45,816 bases of DNA. Origin: Desulfobulbus sp. (GTDB lineage Bacteria > Desulfobacterota > Desulfobulbia > Desulfobulbales > Desulfobulbaceae). Made by a program: the position numbers and the translations under genes. This document shows positions 9,271 to 17,654 of this stretch, piece after piece; positions within the stretch are counted from its first letter, which is position 1, and each line of letters begins with the position of its first letter. The stretch lies in NCBI GenBank assembly GCA_031280615.1, contig JAITGO010000014.1, positions 1 to 45,816 on the forward strand, given 5' to 3'. The notes beneath the pieces are model-generated. The model did not search any database. It saw only the letters and a list, made by a program, of their open reading frames with translations, and was not told where the DNA came from.

Positions 9271-11187
9271 TTAACTTTGAATCCCGACCGGCAGGATAAC
9301 GGTGAAAACCGCTCCTTGTCCCGATGGCGACTCAACCACGATGTCGCCGCCATGGGCCTTGACGATGTCATGGGACACCGACAGGCCAAATCCGTTTTCC
9401 CCCGCCGGGTTGGCGCAGGAGCAAAAAGGTTCGAACAAATGGGGAAGATGCTCCTGCCCGATGGCGTTGCCGGTATCGGACAGGACAATGCTGACCTTGT
9501 CTCCCTTGTGGTCCGTCCTGATCCGGATTTCGCCGCCTTCTTCGGGCATGGCCTCGCCCCTGCTCTTGATCAGGTTGAGCACCATCTGCTTGATCTGGCT
9601 TTCGCATCCGTACAGCAACAGGGGGGCGTCTCCGCACTCCTTCACCACAGAAGTCTTTCTTATCTTTAAATATTTATCGAGCAAGATCAACACCGAATCG
9701 ATGACATGGTGCAGATCGAAGGAAAGGCGCTCATCGGAAAACGGCAGGTTGAACTGCTGCAAATTCCTGATCAGGCCGCTCATGTGGTCGCAATTGTCAA
9801 GGGCCATCTGCAGCAGGCCACGGTCGGAGTCTCCGGCCGTTTTCCTCGCGGTCCGTTCGATCACCGCGCGAATCCCGCACAGAGGGTTGTTGAACTCGTG
9901 GGCGATGGAGGCCGCCAGGGCGCCGATGGCGCTCAATCGTTCCGCCTGGACGAGCTGGCGGCGGATGGTCTGGAAATCGACCGACATCTTGTCCAACTTG
10001 TGGCTCTCGAAAAAAGCGACCAGCACGCCGCTCAGCCGGCCCGCCTCATCCCGGCACGGCACGGCGTGGAACATGCAGGCCACATGCCGTCGCCCCACCA
10101 CCTTGTCGAGCACATACGAGCCGTGGCTCCGCCCGGCCTGCATCTGCCGTACAATGCATTCCCCGTCACCGCAGGACTCGCACCCCCAGAGGGCCGCGCA
10201 GGGGCTGCCGACCGCCTCGTCCGGGGCGCAACGGAAGAAATCGGCAAAGGCTCGATTGACCTGCACCACCTGGCAGTCCAAGGAAAGCAGGCACAGGGGA
10301 ACCGAGGTCTGAAAACATCGATCCAGTTCGGAATCGGCGGATTGCACGAGGTCTTCCGCCGTGGTCTCCGGGGCGAGATCGATGGCGGTCAGGGCAACGT
10401 CGCCGGGTTTGCACCCGTCGCCGGCCTCCAAGGGGACCAGGCTCAGCCGGACTTCCGCGATCCTGCCGTCGGCGCGCAGCCACCGGGCTTTTGCCGTCCG
10501 TTCTCGATCGGCTTCCGTGGACGGCCTGTCGGAGGCACCGGCACCGTTCATTGCCTCGAAAAACAGCGCGTTCCAATCGCGACCGAGCAACGCTTCGGCC
10601 TCGTAGCCGGTCATCCGGCTCAACTGTTCGTTGAGATACAGAAAGCGTCCCCGGCGCAGGATGCCGAGGCCGACGGCTGCGGTGTCCAGCAGCTTCTGCG
10701 CCGCCCGGCCTTGGCTCAGCGAACCGCCGTGCCCCACCGGGCCCATGCCCGGAGAACCGGGAAAGGCGTTTTCCGATCCGGGTTGGGCGGAAGCATGCCC
10801 AAGGAGGAGGCGCAATGCCCCTTGCACGCCGGCCAGCCGTTCTCCCTCGTACCAGGGGGTGGCCCGGACCCCGACCCTGGCCGACTTGCCGCTGTTTCTC
10901 CGGATGCGCACGACCAGTTCGACGGCATGCGCGCCGGCCAGCAGGAGTGCGACCGCCTGTTGGGCGCGGTCCCGTTCCCGGTCGTGGACGAAATCGAGAT
11001 AGTGGCGCCCGATGAGTTCCTCGGCAATCAGCCCCGGCATGATCCGGACCGGTGGCAGAAGCGCGACCACCCTGCCCTCCCGATTCAGGCGCACCGTCAG
11101 TTCCGGTGCGGTTTCTGCCATGTCTCGGCGGACCTTTTCGGTCGGTGGCTGCCGCAATCCTTGCCGGTCCGGCTCATTTGCGGACAT
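9271..11187 (-). CDS. PAS-domain histidine kinase with atypical ATP-binding motifs
   Basis: A 638-residue cytoplasmic-looking sensor kinase without transmembrane segments. Three PAS-like regions (about 25-125, 160-280 and 285-395) are followed by a dimerisation/phosphotransfer domain with H430 in SIAHEFNNPLCG and a HATPase domain. The third PAS carries a Cys cluster (about 328-343, CAALWGCESCGDGEC), seen in PAS domains of redox-type sensors. The catalytic domain deviates: the N-box reads NLIKSRGEAM (Ser at 542 where the Mg-binding Asn is expected), the G1 box reads DTGNAI rather than DxGxG, and the G2 box is ENGFGLS. The start is taken at the ATG after GAGGGGCGG. It forms an operon with the response regulator that follows. 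Confidence 0.88.
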   Translation of the reverse strand: MSANEPDRQGLRQPPTEKVRRDMAETAPELTVRLNREGRVVALLPPVRIMPGLIAEELIGRHYLDFVHDRERDRAQQAVALLLAGAHAVELVVRIRRNSGKSARVGVRATPWYEGERLAGVQGALRLLLGHASAQPGSENAFPGSPGMGPVGHGGSLSQGRAAQKLLDTAAVGLGILRRGRFLYLNEQLSRMTGYEAEALLGRDWNALFFEAMNGAGASDRPSTEADRERTAKARWLRADGRIAEVRLSLVPLEAGDGCKPGDVALTAIDLAPETTAEDLVQSADSELDRCFQTSVPLCLLSLDCQVVQVNRAFADFFRCAPDEAVGSPCAALWGCESCGDGECIVRQMQAGRSHGSYVLDKVVGRRHVACMFHAVPCRDEAGRLSGVLVAFFESHKLDKMSVDFQTIRRQLVQAERLSAIGALAASIAHEFNNPLCGIRAVIERTARKTAGDSDRGLLQMALDNCDHMSGLIRNLQQFNLPFSDERLSFDLHHVIDSVLILLDKYLKIRKTSVVKECGDAPLLLYGCESQIKQMVLNLIKSRGEAMPEEGGEIRIRTDHKGDKVSIVLSDTGNAIGQEHLPHLFEPFCSCANPAGENGFGLSVSHDIVKAHGGDIVVESPSGQGAVFTVILPVGIQS

Positions 11188-11547
11188 GTTTTTCCGCCCC
11201 TCGCAATTGTATTCATAACCGCCGGATACCCGGACGTATCGCCATTTTGTAACAATATTTATCATATAGCAGACACGGCGAAAAGAAAACGCCAATCAGA
11301 CAACCGGCTGTATTTCGCTCGAATCAAGCGATGTTCCGACGAGTTCCGGCCAGACATTCCCCATTCTCACCCAAAGTGCCGGAATGGACGATTCCGGAGG
11401 AGTCGACAAATGGACTGCAAAACCCCTGGCCATCGGGTATATAATTTCCGGGATTGACAAGGAATACGACGCTGGCAACTCAACTCACGTCCAGCCGAGG
11501 CAAGACGTTTTCAACACGATGCGCGCCAAGACGCACGCACCCATATC
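11188..11547. other. Divergent intergenic region between the kinase and thioesterase genes
   Basis: This 360-base gap should hold promoters for both directions. On the minus side an A/T-rich patch (about 11245-11275) includes TATGAT, a possible -10, without a convincing -35. On the plus side TTGACA occurs near 11454 without a clear -10 at 17 nt. A weak inverted repeat GATAC-N6-GTATC lies near 11225-11240. None of these is strong enough to annotate as a site. Confidence 0.35.
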
Positions 11548-12009
11548 ATGTGGAAAAAACAACCGACACTTGAAGCAATGCAATTGGCCTGCACCTCGAC
11601 CCTGGTGGCGAGCCTGGGCATCGAGTTCACGGCCCTGGGCGAGGATTTCGTCGAGGCGCGGATGCCCGTGGACGAACGGACCATGCAGCCCATGGGCTTG
11701 CTGCACGGAGGCGCCTCCGCCGCCCTGGCCGAAACCTTGGGCGGTGCCGGCGCCTATCTCAGCGTCGAGGAAGGCACGATCTGCGTCGGCCTGGAAATCA
11801 ACGCCAACCATGTCCGCCCAGCCGGCCGGGGGTGGGTGGTTGGCCGGGCCACTGCCCTGCATATCGGCAAGACCACCCAGGTCTGGCAGATTACGATCCG
11901 CGACGCGGCCGAAAACCTGGTCTGCGTGTCCCGGCTGACCGTGGCCGTCCGGCCGGCAGCAGCCGGAGGCCCTGACTGCAACGAACCGACAGAGGGAGGA
12001 CAGGCATGA
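11548..12009 (+). CDS. PaaI/YdiI-like hotdog-fold acyl-CoA thioesterase
   Basis: A 153-residue single hotdog-domain thioesterase. The signature LLHGGASAALAET places H53-G54-G55 and the catalytic-type E62 exactly as in E. coli YdiI/MenI (Glu63), which hydrolyses 1,4-dihydroxy-2-naphthoyl-CoA in menaquinone synthesis but also accepts other aromatic acyl-CoAs. The substrate cannot be told here because no men genes are nearby. The start has no clear Shine-Dalgarno sequence; a second Met ten codons in is possible. The stop overlaps the start of the next gene (ATGA), so the two are translationally coupled. Confidence 0.85.
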   Translation: MWKKQPTLEAMQLACTSTLVASLGIEFTALGEDFVEARMPVDERTMQPMGLLHGGASAALAETLGGAGAYLSVEEGTICVGLEINANHVRPAGRGWVVGRATALHIGKTTQVWQITIRDAAENLVCVSRLTVAVRPAAAGGPDCNEPTEGGQA

Positions 12010-13544
12010 AAAGGCTCTTGTCCGCGCTGTTCCTGCTGGTTGCGGCAACCACCGTCCGGGCGGCGGAGATTCCGGCCACCCCGGTCATGACCCTCTACCG
12101 GTTCAACGGCGCCGTCGATATCCCCTACTACGACATCGCCTCTTTCGGTCCTTCCGGCCCAAGCGCGCCGGCTGGCACCCTGGCGCAGGGCACCTCGGTG
12201 GTCCCCTGCCTGCCCATCCGCAACGGACAGCCGCTCACCGACGATCAGGGCATCCCCTATGTCGGCTTCAAGGTGATTGTCGACGCCCGCACCGCCACCC
12301 CGGCGGCAGCGGCACGCTACACCCAGGTCGCCAGGGAACGCCAGGCGCTCCGGGTGGCCAACCATCACTGCGAGGCTGGCGTGCGCTATGTGCTCGATGT
12401 CCGCAACCTCTACGCGATGGACAAACCGCCGGTCTTCGAGCCGCCCCGCCCATCGCCCGTACCCGCATCCACGCCCGCTCAAGCCCAGGGCGAGCTGGAC
12501 CGCATCATCCGCGCCTTCCACAACTCATCCGCCTGTGCGGGCGTCAACCAAGGCCTGCTGGGACGCCCCGCCGCCCTGCAAAACGCCTGGAACGCCTTCA
12601 TCGCCGCCTCCCGGCAAACATGGCCGGAAGAATCGCTGCAACGCGCCAGGCACCTGGACTACACCATGCGTACCGCGCTGTTCGAAGCCCACCTGGACCG
12701 AGGCTGCTCCGCCTACGGCGCCTGCGAGCGCAACATCATCGCCTTGTCGATTCGCAACCGGGGGCTTGAATCCTGCATCCGCGGCCAGGGATGCAGCGCG
12801 CCGGGCGATTTCCAGGGAGTGGCCACCAAGGTGTCCCAATACAACATCTGGGACGAATACCTGGCCCAAGTTTCCGGCCTGACCGCCTGCTACCTGCGCA
12901 ACGACCTGGCCGCCGGCGGCGGCGACACCCAATACTTCAAAAAGCTGCAAAGCATGTACAGCCAGAACTTCGCCGAGGTGCAGCGCATCCTCTACGGCAC
13001 CGACCAGGATCTGGCCGCGATCTTTCCCGGCAATTCACTGGCGGATCTCAAGGGCCTAAAGCACTATTACCATGCCCCGGCGATGGGTAAATGCTTTCCC
13101 CAGTACGACCGGATCGAATACATCTCCGGAGCAATTGCCAGAAAAGGCAACGACTTCGCCCTGATCGCCAATACCCGCATCCAGGTGGGCCAACAGACAA
13201 CGGGCGGATATTTCTTCCGCCGTTTCGCCGTGCGCGAGGAAGCGTCCCGCGATGTGGCCGCCATCACCGACAGTTATCCCGGATTCGTCATCGACGGCAA
13301 ACGGGTGAGCCTGAAGGACGCGCCCAGCCGATGCGTCCCCTACGGCATTCCGGACGGCTGCGCCTTCAAAGAGATCGGCCGCTATCGCCGGACCCCCTCC
13401 TGGGTCAATGCCGGCAAACCGCTGGCGGTGACCTGCCGGACCGTGGATCGAGGGGAACAGTGCCAGGCAGGAGGGCAGGCACAAGCCGTCAAAGTCGGCG
13501 GCACCTGCGACACCGAAATGCGGCCGTTCACCGGCATCAAATGA
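12006..13544 (+). CDS. Exported Cys-rich protein of unknown function
   Basis: I do not recognise a family. The 512-residue product starts with a signal peptide (MKRLLSALFLLVAATTVRA, cleavage likely after RAA or RA) and has 14 cysteines in the mature part, spread in pairs such as GCSAYGAC, SCIRGQGC, RCVPYGIPDGC and TCRTVDRGEQC, which suggests multiple disulfides in the periplasm or outside. A Pro-rich linker (PPVFEPPRPSPVPASTP, about residues 138-158) separates an N-terminal from a larger C-terminal domain. GGAGG precedes the start, which overlaps the stop of the thioesterase gene by four bases. The coupling may be operonic convenience, since the partner is cytoplasmic. A terminator follows. 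Confidence 0.75.
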   Translation: MKRLLSALFLLVAATTVRAAEIPATPVMTLYRFNGAVDIPYYDIASFGPSGPSAPAGTLAQGTSVVPCLPIRNGQPLTDDQGIPYVGFKVIVDARTATPAAAARYTQVARERQALRVANHHCEAGVRYVLDVRNLYAMDKPPVFEPPRPSPVPASTPAQAQGELDRIIRAFHNSSACAGVNQGLLGRPAALQNAWNAFIAASRQTWPEESLQRARHLDYTMRTALFEAHLDRGCSAYGACERNIIALSIRNRGLESCIRGQGCSAPGDFQGVATKVSQYNIWDEYLAQVSGLTACYLRNDLAAGGGDTQYFKKLQSMYSQNFAEVQRILYGTDQDLAAIFPGNSLADLKGLKHYYHAPAMGKCFPQYDRIEYISGAIARKGNDFALIANTRIQVGQQTTGGYFFRRFAVREEASRDVAAITDSYPGFVIDGKRVSLKDAPSRCVPYGIPDGCAFKEIGRYRRTPSWVNAGKPLAVTCRTVDRGEQCQAGGQAQAVKVGGTCDTEMRPFTGIK

Positions 13545-13591
13545 AAACGGCGCCAGGTGCCTGCGTTCCATCGATTGCCGATAAAATTAGA

Positions 13592-13615
13592 AAAATGAGC
13601 AGGAAAGCTCATTTT
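13592..13615 (+). terminator. Rho-independent terminator-like hairpin
   Basis: AAAATGAGC and GCTCATTTT form a perfect 9-bp stem around a 6-nt loop (AGGAAA), 47 bases after the stop of the Cys-rich protein gene. The A and T ends make it usable in both directions; the T run is only four. Confidence 0.65.
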
Positions 13616-13833
13616 CCTGGTGAACAGGACGAGGCTTTTGTTATATCGTTTTTTGAGTAATACCAGCACCTCCGAACGAATTTCCGTGCAACGGCCGGCA
13701 ACATCGCGACAGGTGCCGCAAGACAGGCTTGAAGATTTCCGGGGCGACCGCATGGCTTCCTGTTTGCTTGCACCCGCCTCGCTTCTTGGCGACAGCAACG
13801 AGCCAGCCCCTCTTTTCCGCTGAACAGGCAGGC

Positions 13834-15870
13834 ATGGAAGGCAATCAGGAAGATCAGGCGACAGAAAATATTGCTCTCGCGCGGCAGGTGCCGTCGTCGC
13901 CGCTCCTCCCTACCGAACCGGTCGCGTGCATCCTGACGACCGACGGCCTGCAACATTTCCAATCCTCCATCCCGCTGGTTTCAGCTCGCATTCTCAAGGC
14001 TTCGTCGGAAGAGCTCGACGAGGTCATCCATGCCGTCTTGCAGGAACTGCTGCTCCCCCTGGGCCTGGATCGCGGCGGCCTGTTCAAGGTGACCGACGGA
14101 TGCTGCGACCTGGTGGAGTCCTGCGTCTGGCACGCGCCGGGAATTCAACCCGTTTTCAGCACCATCAACCTGGCCGAGCAACTCCCCTGGACCTATGACC
14201 AGATCGTCAACCAGGGCAAAACCGTGGCACGATATGGGCTCGATTCCATTCCGGCGGAAGCGGAATCCGACCGGCGGCTCTTCGTCCGGCTCGGCGTCAA
14301 GTCGGCGTTGGCCATCCCGCTGTGCGTCGGCCGGCACATCCACCACATCATTGTGGTCCACTCCTTAAGGGAGCAGTGCCTCTGGCCGGATTCGTTCGTC
14401 GTCTCCCTGCGGCTGCTGGGCGAGATTTTCGTCGGCGCCCTGGAACGGCGCCACATCCTCAGATCCCTGGAAACCTATCAGCAGCGTTTCGAAGAAGCGG
14501 CAGCGGCGGCCGGGGCCGATTTCTGGGAGTACGACCTGAGCTCCGGAAAATTCTGGACCACCAGCAGGGCACGGGAAAAATTGGGATTTTCGACGGACGA
14601 AACCATGACCATTCCCGCTCTCCTGGCAAAGGTTTATTCCAAGGACCGGGCCTTGCTCTCCAAAACGCTTGAAAAGGCGCGGGAATCCAACGGCAACGTG
14701 CGGGTGGAATACCGGGTGCCCGGTCCGGCGGGTTCGATCCGCTGGATGGTGTTCCGGGGCAGCCTCCAGGAATCGGGCTCCGGCGCGGCCAAACGGCTGT
14801 CCGGAGTGACCATGGACATCACCGAACGCAAGCAGCTGGAAGAAAAACTGCGCGAACAGATGCGGGAGATCAATCATCTTCGCGAACTGCTCGAGCAGGA
14901 AAACACTCTGCTGCGCTCCGAAGCGGGCCTCAACGAAAACCGGCACAGCTCCCTCGGTATCAGTGTGCCCATGCAAGGGGTCAAGGGACTGATCGAACAG
15001 GTGGCCCGGACCGACAGCACCGTCCTGATCCAGGGCGAGACCGGCACCGGCAAGGAGCTGATCGCTCAGGCCATTCACCAGCTCAGCACCCGCAGCAAAC
15101 GGTTGATGATCACGGTGAACTGTGCGGCCCTACCGGCCGCCCTGATCGAGAGCGAACTGTTCGGTCGGGAAAAGGGGGCCTATACCGGTGCCCTCAGCCG
15201 GCAGATCGGCCGGTTCGAACTGGCCCACGGCTCGACCCTGTTGCTGGACGAAATCGCCGAAATGCCTCTGGAGACCCAGGCGAAACTGCTCAGGGTGCTG
15301 CAAAACGGGGTATTCGAACGGCTCGGCAGCCCGGCCAACATCACCGTCGATGTCCGCATCGTCGCGGCGACCAATCGCGACCTGACCCTCGAGGTCGAAC
15401 AGGGGCGGTTTCGCCGCGACCTTTTCTACCGGCTCAATGTCTTTCCCATCGTGGTGCCACCCCTGCGGGACCGGATCGAGGACATCCCCCAACTGGCCTG
15501 GGCCTTCATCAACGAATTCTCCCAGCGGATGGGGCGCAGGATCAATCGGGTGGCCGACGCGGACATGGAAAAACTCATGGCCTATTCCTGGCCGGGGAAT
15601 GTCCGCGAACTGCGCAACGTCATCGAGCGGGCCATGATCACCAGCAAGGGCAACGCTCTGGACCTTTCCCTGCTGGATACCTTACCGTCGAACTCTGCTC
15701 CGGCTCCGATCCTTCCCCTCGCGGAAATCGAGCGCCGGCACATCGTAGCGACCCTCAAGGCAACCCAGGGCCGCATCAAGGGCAAGGGCGGGGCGGCCGA
15801 GCTGCTGGACCTCCATCCCTCCACCCTCTATTCCCGCATGCGTCGGCTCGGCGTGCCATGGCACCCCTGA
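13834..15870 (+). CDS. Sigma54-dependent transcriptional activator with GAF and PAS sensor domains
   Basis: An enhancer-binding protein of about 678 residues. A GAF-like domain (about 58-205) and a PAS domain (about 218-333, ending in the usual [13 protein letters not shown]) are joined by a coiled coil to a AAA+ domain. That domain has Walker A GETGTGKE (401-408), the sigma54-contact loop GAYTGA (448-453) and Walker B LLLDE (D472/E473). A Fis-type helix-turn-helix closes the protein ([20 protein letters not shown]). There is no receiver domain, so it likely senses a small molecule or redox state directly. The start is the ATG of MEGNQEDQ, weakly preceded by CAGGCAGG; a longer TTG-started frame is less likely. 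It precedes the ABM gene and the efflux operon, but no -24/-12 promoter was recognised. Confidence 0.9.
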   Translation: MEGNQEDQATENIALARQVPSSPLLPTEPVACILTTDGLQHFQSSIPLVSARILKASSEELDEVIHAVLQELLLPLGLDRGGLFKVTDGCCDLVESCVWHAPGIQPVFSTINLAEQLPWTYDQIVNQGKTVARYGLDSIPAEAESDRRLFVRLGVKSALAIPLCVGRHIHHIIVVHSLREQCLWPDSFVVSLRLLGEIFVGALERRHILRSLETYQQRFEEAAAAAGADFWEYDLSSGKFWTTSRAREKLGFSTDETMTIPALLAKVYSKDRALLSKTLEKARESNGNVRVEYRVPGPAGSIRWMVFRGSLQESGSGAAKRLSGVTMDITERKQLEEKLREQMREINHLRELLEQENTLLRSEAGLNENRHSSLGISVPMQGVKGLIEQVARTDSTVLIQGETGTGKELIAQAIHQLSTRSKRLMITVNCAALPAALIESELFGREKGAYTGALSRQIGRFELAHGSTLLLDEIAEMPLETQAKLLRVLQNGVFERLGSPANITVDVRIVAATNRDLTLEVEQGRFRRDLFYRLNVFPIVVPPLRDRIEDIPQLAWAFINEFSQRMGRRINRVADADMEKLMAYSWPGNVRELRNVIERAMITSKGNALDLSLLDTLPSNSAPAPILPLAEIERRHIVATLKATQGRIKGKGGAAELLDLHPSTLYSRMRRLGVPWHP

Positions 15871-15872
15871 TG

Positions 15873-15925
15873 GCCCAGGGGACGATATATCGCCCCGAAG
15901 CGGGATGCTATATCGTCCCCTGGGC
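15873..15925. repeat. Long perfect inverted repeat after the sigma54 activator gene
   Basis: A 17-bp arm GCCCAGGGGACGATATA is repeated exactly in inverted orientation 19 bases later, and the spacer itself can fold (CCCG-AAG-CGGG). It begins two bases after the activator stop. No T run follows on either strand, so it is not a textbook terminator. It could be an RNA hairpin that ends or protects the message, a REP-like element, or a dyad operator for the genes that follow. Confidence 0.7.
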
Positions 15926-16035
15926 TCGCCAAAAAGCATCTCCGTTCTCTCTCACAAGGAAAATACATACAATTACCCATATAGCAAAATCACTATCCCC
16001 AAGCGAACTGGAGCGTTTTATGCAACAATCTCTGC

Positions 16036-16404
16036 ATGTTTCTCTCCAGGCTCATCATACATCCCTATCCGGGTGAAGAAGCCGGGCTCCTCGAGGTGCT
16101 CGACTCCATCCGTGGATTGGTGGCCGTCAATATCGATTGCCTGGAATGTCGGCTCACCATGGAAGTGGAACGAGAGACCATTTGTTACACCGAGCGCTGG
16201 CGTTCGTGGGAAGCCCTTGAGCAGCACCTCCGCTCCCCCCTGTATTCCAGGGTGCTGGAAGCCATGGAGATGTCGCGGACCCCGCCGGAGATAACATTTT
16301 TTGCGGTCCAGACGATCGGAGGGCTGGAAGTGGTGGAGAGGGCACGATTGCATACCGCCACGCTCCGGGAGAACGAACCGTCCGGGCAACTGGACCACTC
16401 ATAA
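16036..16404 (+). CDS. Antibiotic-biosynthesis-monooxygenase (ABM) domain protein
   Basis: A 122-residue protein with the ferredoxin-like ABM fold pattern: beta strand FLSRLIIHPY, helix with LLEVLDSIRGLV, then CLECRLTMEVE and TICYTERWRSWEALEQHL, followed by a C-terminal extension. Relatives include small quinol or heme-type oxygenases and many uncharacterised dimeric proteins. The ABM-typical N-terminus supports this ATG although no good ribosome-binding site precedes it; GGAG lies 24 bases upstream and is better placed for a short unrelated frame. It sits between the sigma54 activator and the efflux operon, 59 bases before the latter, so it may share its regulation. The function is unknown. 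Confidence 0.65.
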   Translation: MFLSRLIIHPYPGEEAGLLEVLDSIRGLVAVNIDCLECRLTMEVERETICYTERWRSWEALEQHLRSPLYSRVLEAMEMSRTPPEITFFAVQTIGGLEVVERARLHTATLRENEPSGQLDHS

Positions 16405-16463
16405 CAACCAACCGCCGGCCGGCAGTCCGGCAGGCGAACGAAGGAACTTGTCGGGAGAAATCA

Positions 16464-17651
16464 ATGCAAAAACCACAACAACGTGTCAATCGGTCCCAGC
16501 GCCATTGCCGGATCGCGCATCTGGCGGCAGCGGCATTTCTTGCAGGTACGGTGTGCTTTACCGGTGGCTGCAAAAAAGAGGAGCACAAAGCCGGGGCCAT
16601 GGTCCCGACGGTGGAGACCATTACCGTTTCCCAACGGGACGTGCCGGTGAAGAAGGAATGGGTGGGCGTGCTCGACGGCATGGTTAACGCGACCATCCGG
16701 CCCCAGGTCACGGGCTACCTCATCCGCCAGGAATACAAAGAGGGCGAGATGGTGCGCAAGGGACAGGTGCTGTTTGAGATCGATCCCCGCCCTTTCCAGG
16801 CTTCCCTGGACAAGGCCAAGGCCCAACTCTCCCAGCAGATAGCCCGCCATGAAACCTCCAAGGCCAATCTGGCCCGCATCCGCCCTTTGGCTGCCAAAAA
16901 CGCGGTCAGCCAAAAAGATCTCGACGATTCGGTAGGCACCGAACTCTCGACCCGCTCCGCGGTCGAGGCGGCGCAGGCGGCGGTGGAGGAAGCCAAGCTG
17001 GATTTGAGCTTTACCAAGATCATCTCGCCGGTGGACGGGGTCGCAGGACTGGCCAAGACCCAATTGGGCGATCTGGTATCGCCGACAATGCAGGAAGAGC
17101 TGACCGCCGTCTCCACCCTCGATCCAATCAAGGCCTACATCAATATCAGCGAGCAAGAATACCTGACCGGCTTCAGGGCCGGAAAACAGGTCGAGGAAAT
17201 GCCCCTCGAGCTTATCCTGACCGATGGCAGCGTCTATCCGTACGAGGGTCATATTGCCATCATGGACCGGCAAATTGATCCCACCACCGGCACGATGAAG
17301 ATCGGCGCCCTGTTCCCCAACAAGGAAAATCGGCTGCGACCCGGTCAATATGGTCGGATTCGGGCCACGGTCAAGGTGCAGAAGGGAGCCCTGCTGGTGC
17401 CGCAACGGGCGGTTATCGAAGTTCAAGGCCGATACATGGTGGCCGTGGTGGGCGGCGACAACAAGGTGGAAATCCGGCCGGTGCAGATGGGTGCCCGGAT
17501 CGATTCCGACTGGATCGCCGAACAGGGCCTCAAGCCCGGCGAACAGATCGTGGTCGAAGGCATCCAGAAAGTGCGGACCGGCATGCCGGTGACCCCCAAA
17601 CCGTTCGCCCCGGCGGCCAAGACCACAGCCGCTCCGGCTGAGAAGAGGTAA
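16464..17651 (+). CDS. RND efflux periplasmic adaptor (AcrA/MexA type) lipoprotein
   Basis: The membrane-fusion component of a tripartite pump, 395 residues. A signal peptide ends in the lipobox FTGGC with C36, so it is lipidated. Family patterns follow: IRPQVTGYLIRQEYKEGE and VRKGQVLFEIDPRPF (lipoyl halves), an alpha-hairpin rich in Ala/Lys, LDLSFTKIISPVDGVAG, and beta-barrel regions with TGTMKIGALFPN and LRPGQYGRIRA. GGGAG precedes the start. It is followed after three bases by the permease gene, and together with the outer-membrane factor it should span the envelope to export hydrophobic toxic compounds. No local repressor gene is seen. Confidence 0.95.
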   Translation: MQKPQQRVNRSQRHCRIAHLAAAAFLAGTVCFTGGCKKEEHKAGAMVPTVETITVSQRDVPVKKEWVGVLDGMVNATIRPQVTGYLIRQEYKEGEMVRKGQVLFEIDPRPFQASLDKAKAQLSQQIARHETSKANLARIRPLAAKNAVSQKDLDDSVGTELSTRSAVEAAQAAVEEAKLDLSFTKIISPVDGVAGLAKTQLGDLVSPTMQEELTAVSTLDPIKAYINISEQEYLTGFRAGKQVEEMPLELILTDGSVYPYEGHIAIMDRQIDPTTGTMKIGALFPNKENRLRPGQYGRIRATVKVQKGALLVPQRAVIEVQGRYMVAVVGGDNKVEIRPVQMGARIDSDWIAEQGLKPGEQIVVEGIQKVRTGMPVTPKPFAPAAKTTAAPAEKR

Positions 17652-17654
17652 GTC

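Noticed and set aside
11225..11240. GATAC-N6-GTATC as an autoregulatory operator of the two-component pair
   Set aside because: Five-base arms are expected by chance in a region of this size and the regulator has no DNA-binding domain.
16020..16076. An ATG with GGAG at good distance just before the ABM gene
   Set aside because: It encodes only 18 codons in another frame; the ABM-domain frame starting at 16036 is the one with family resemblance.
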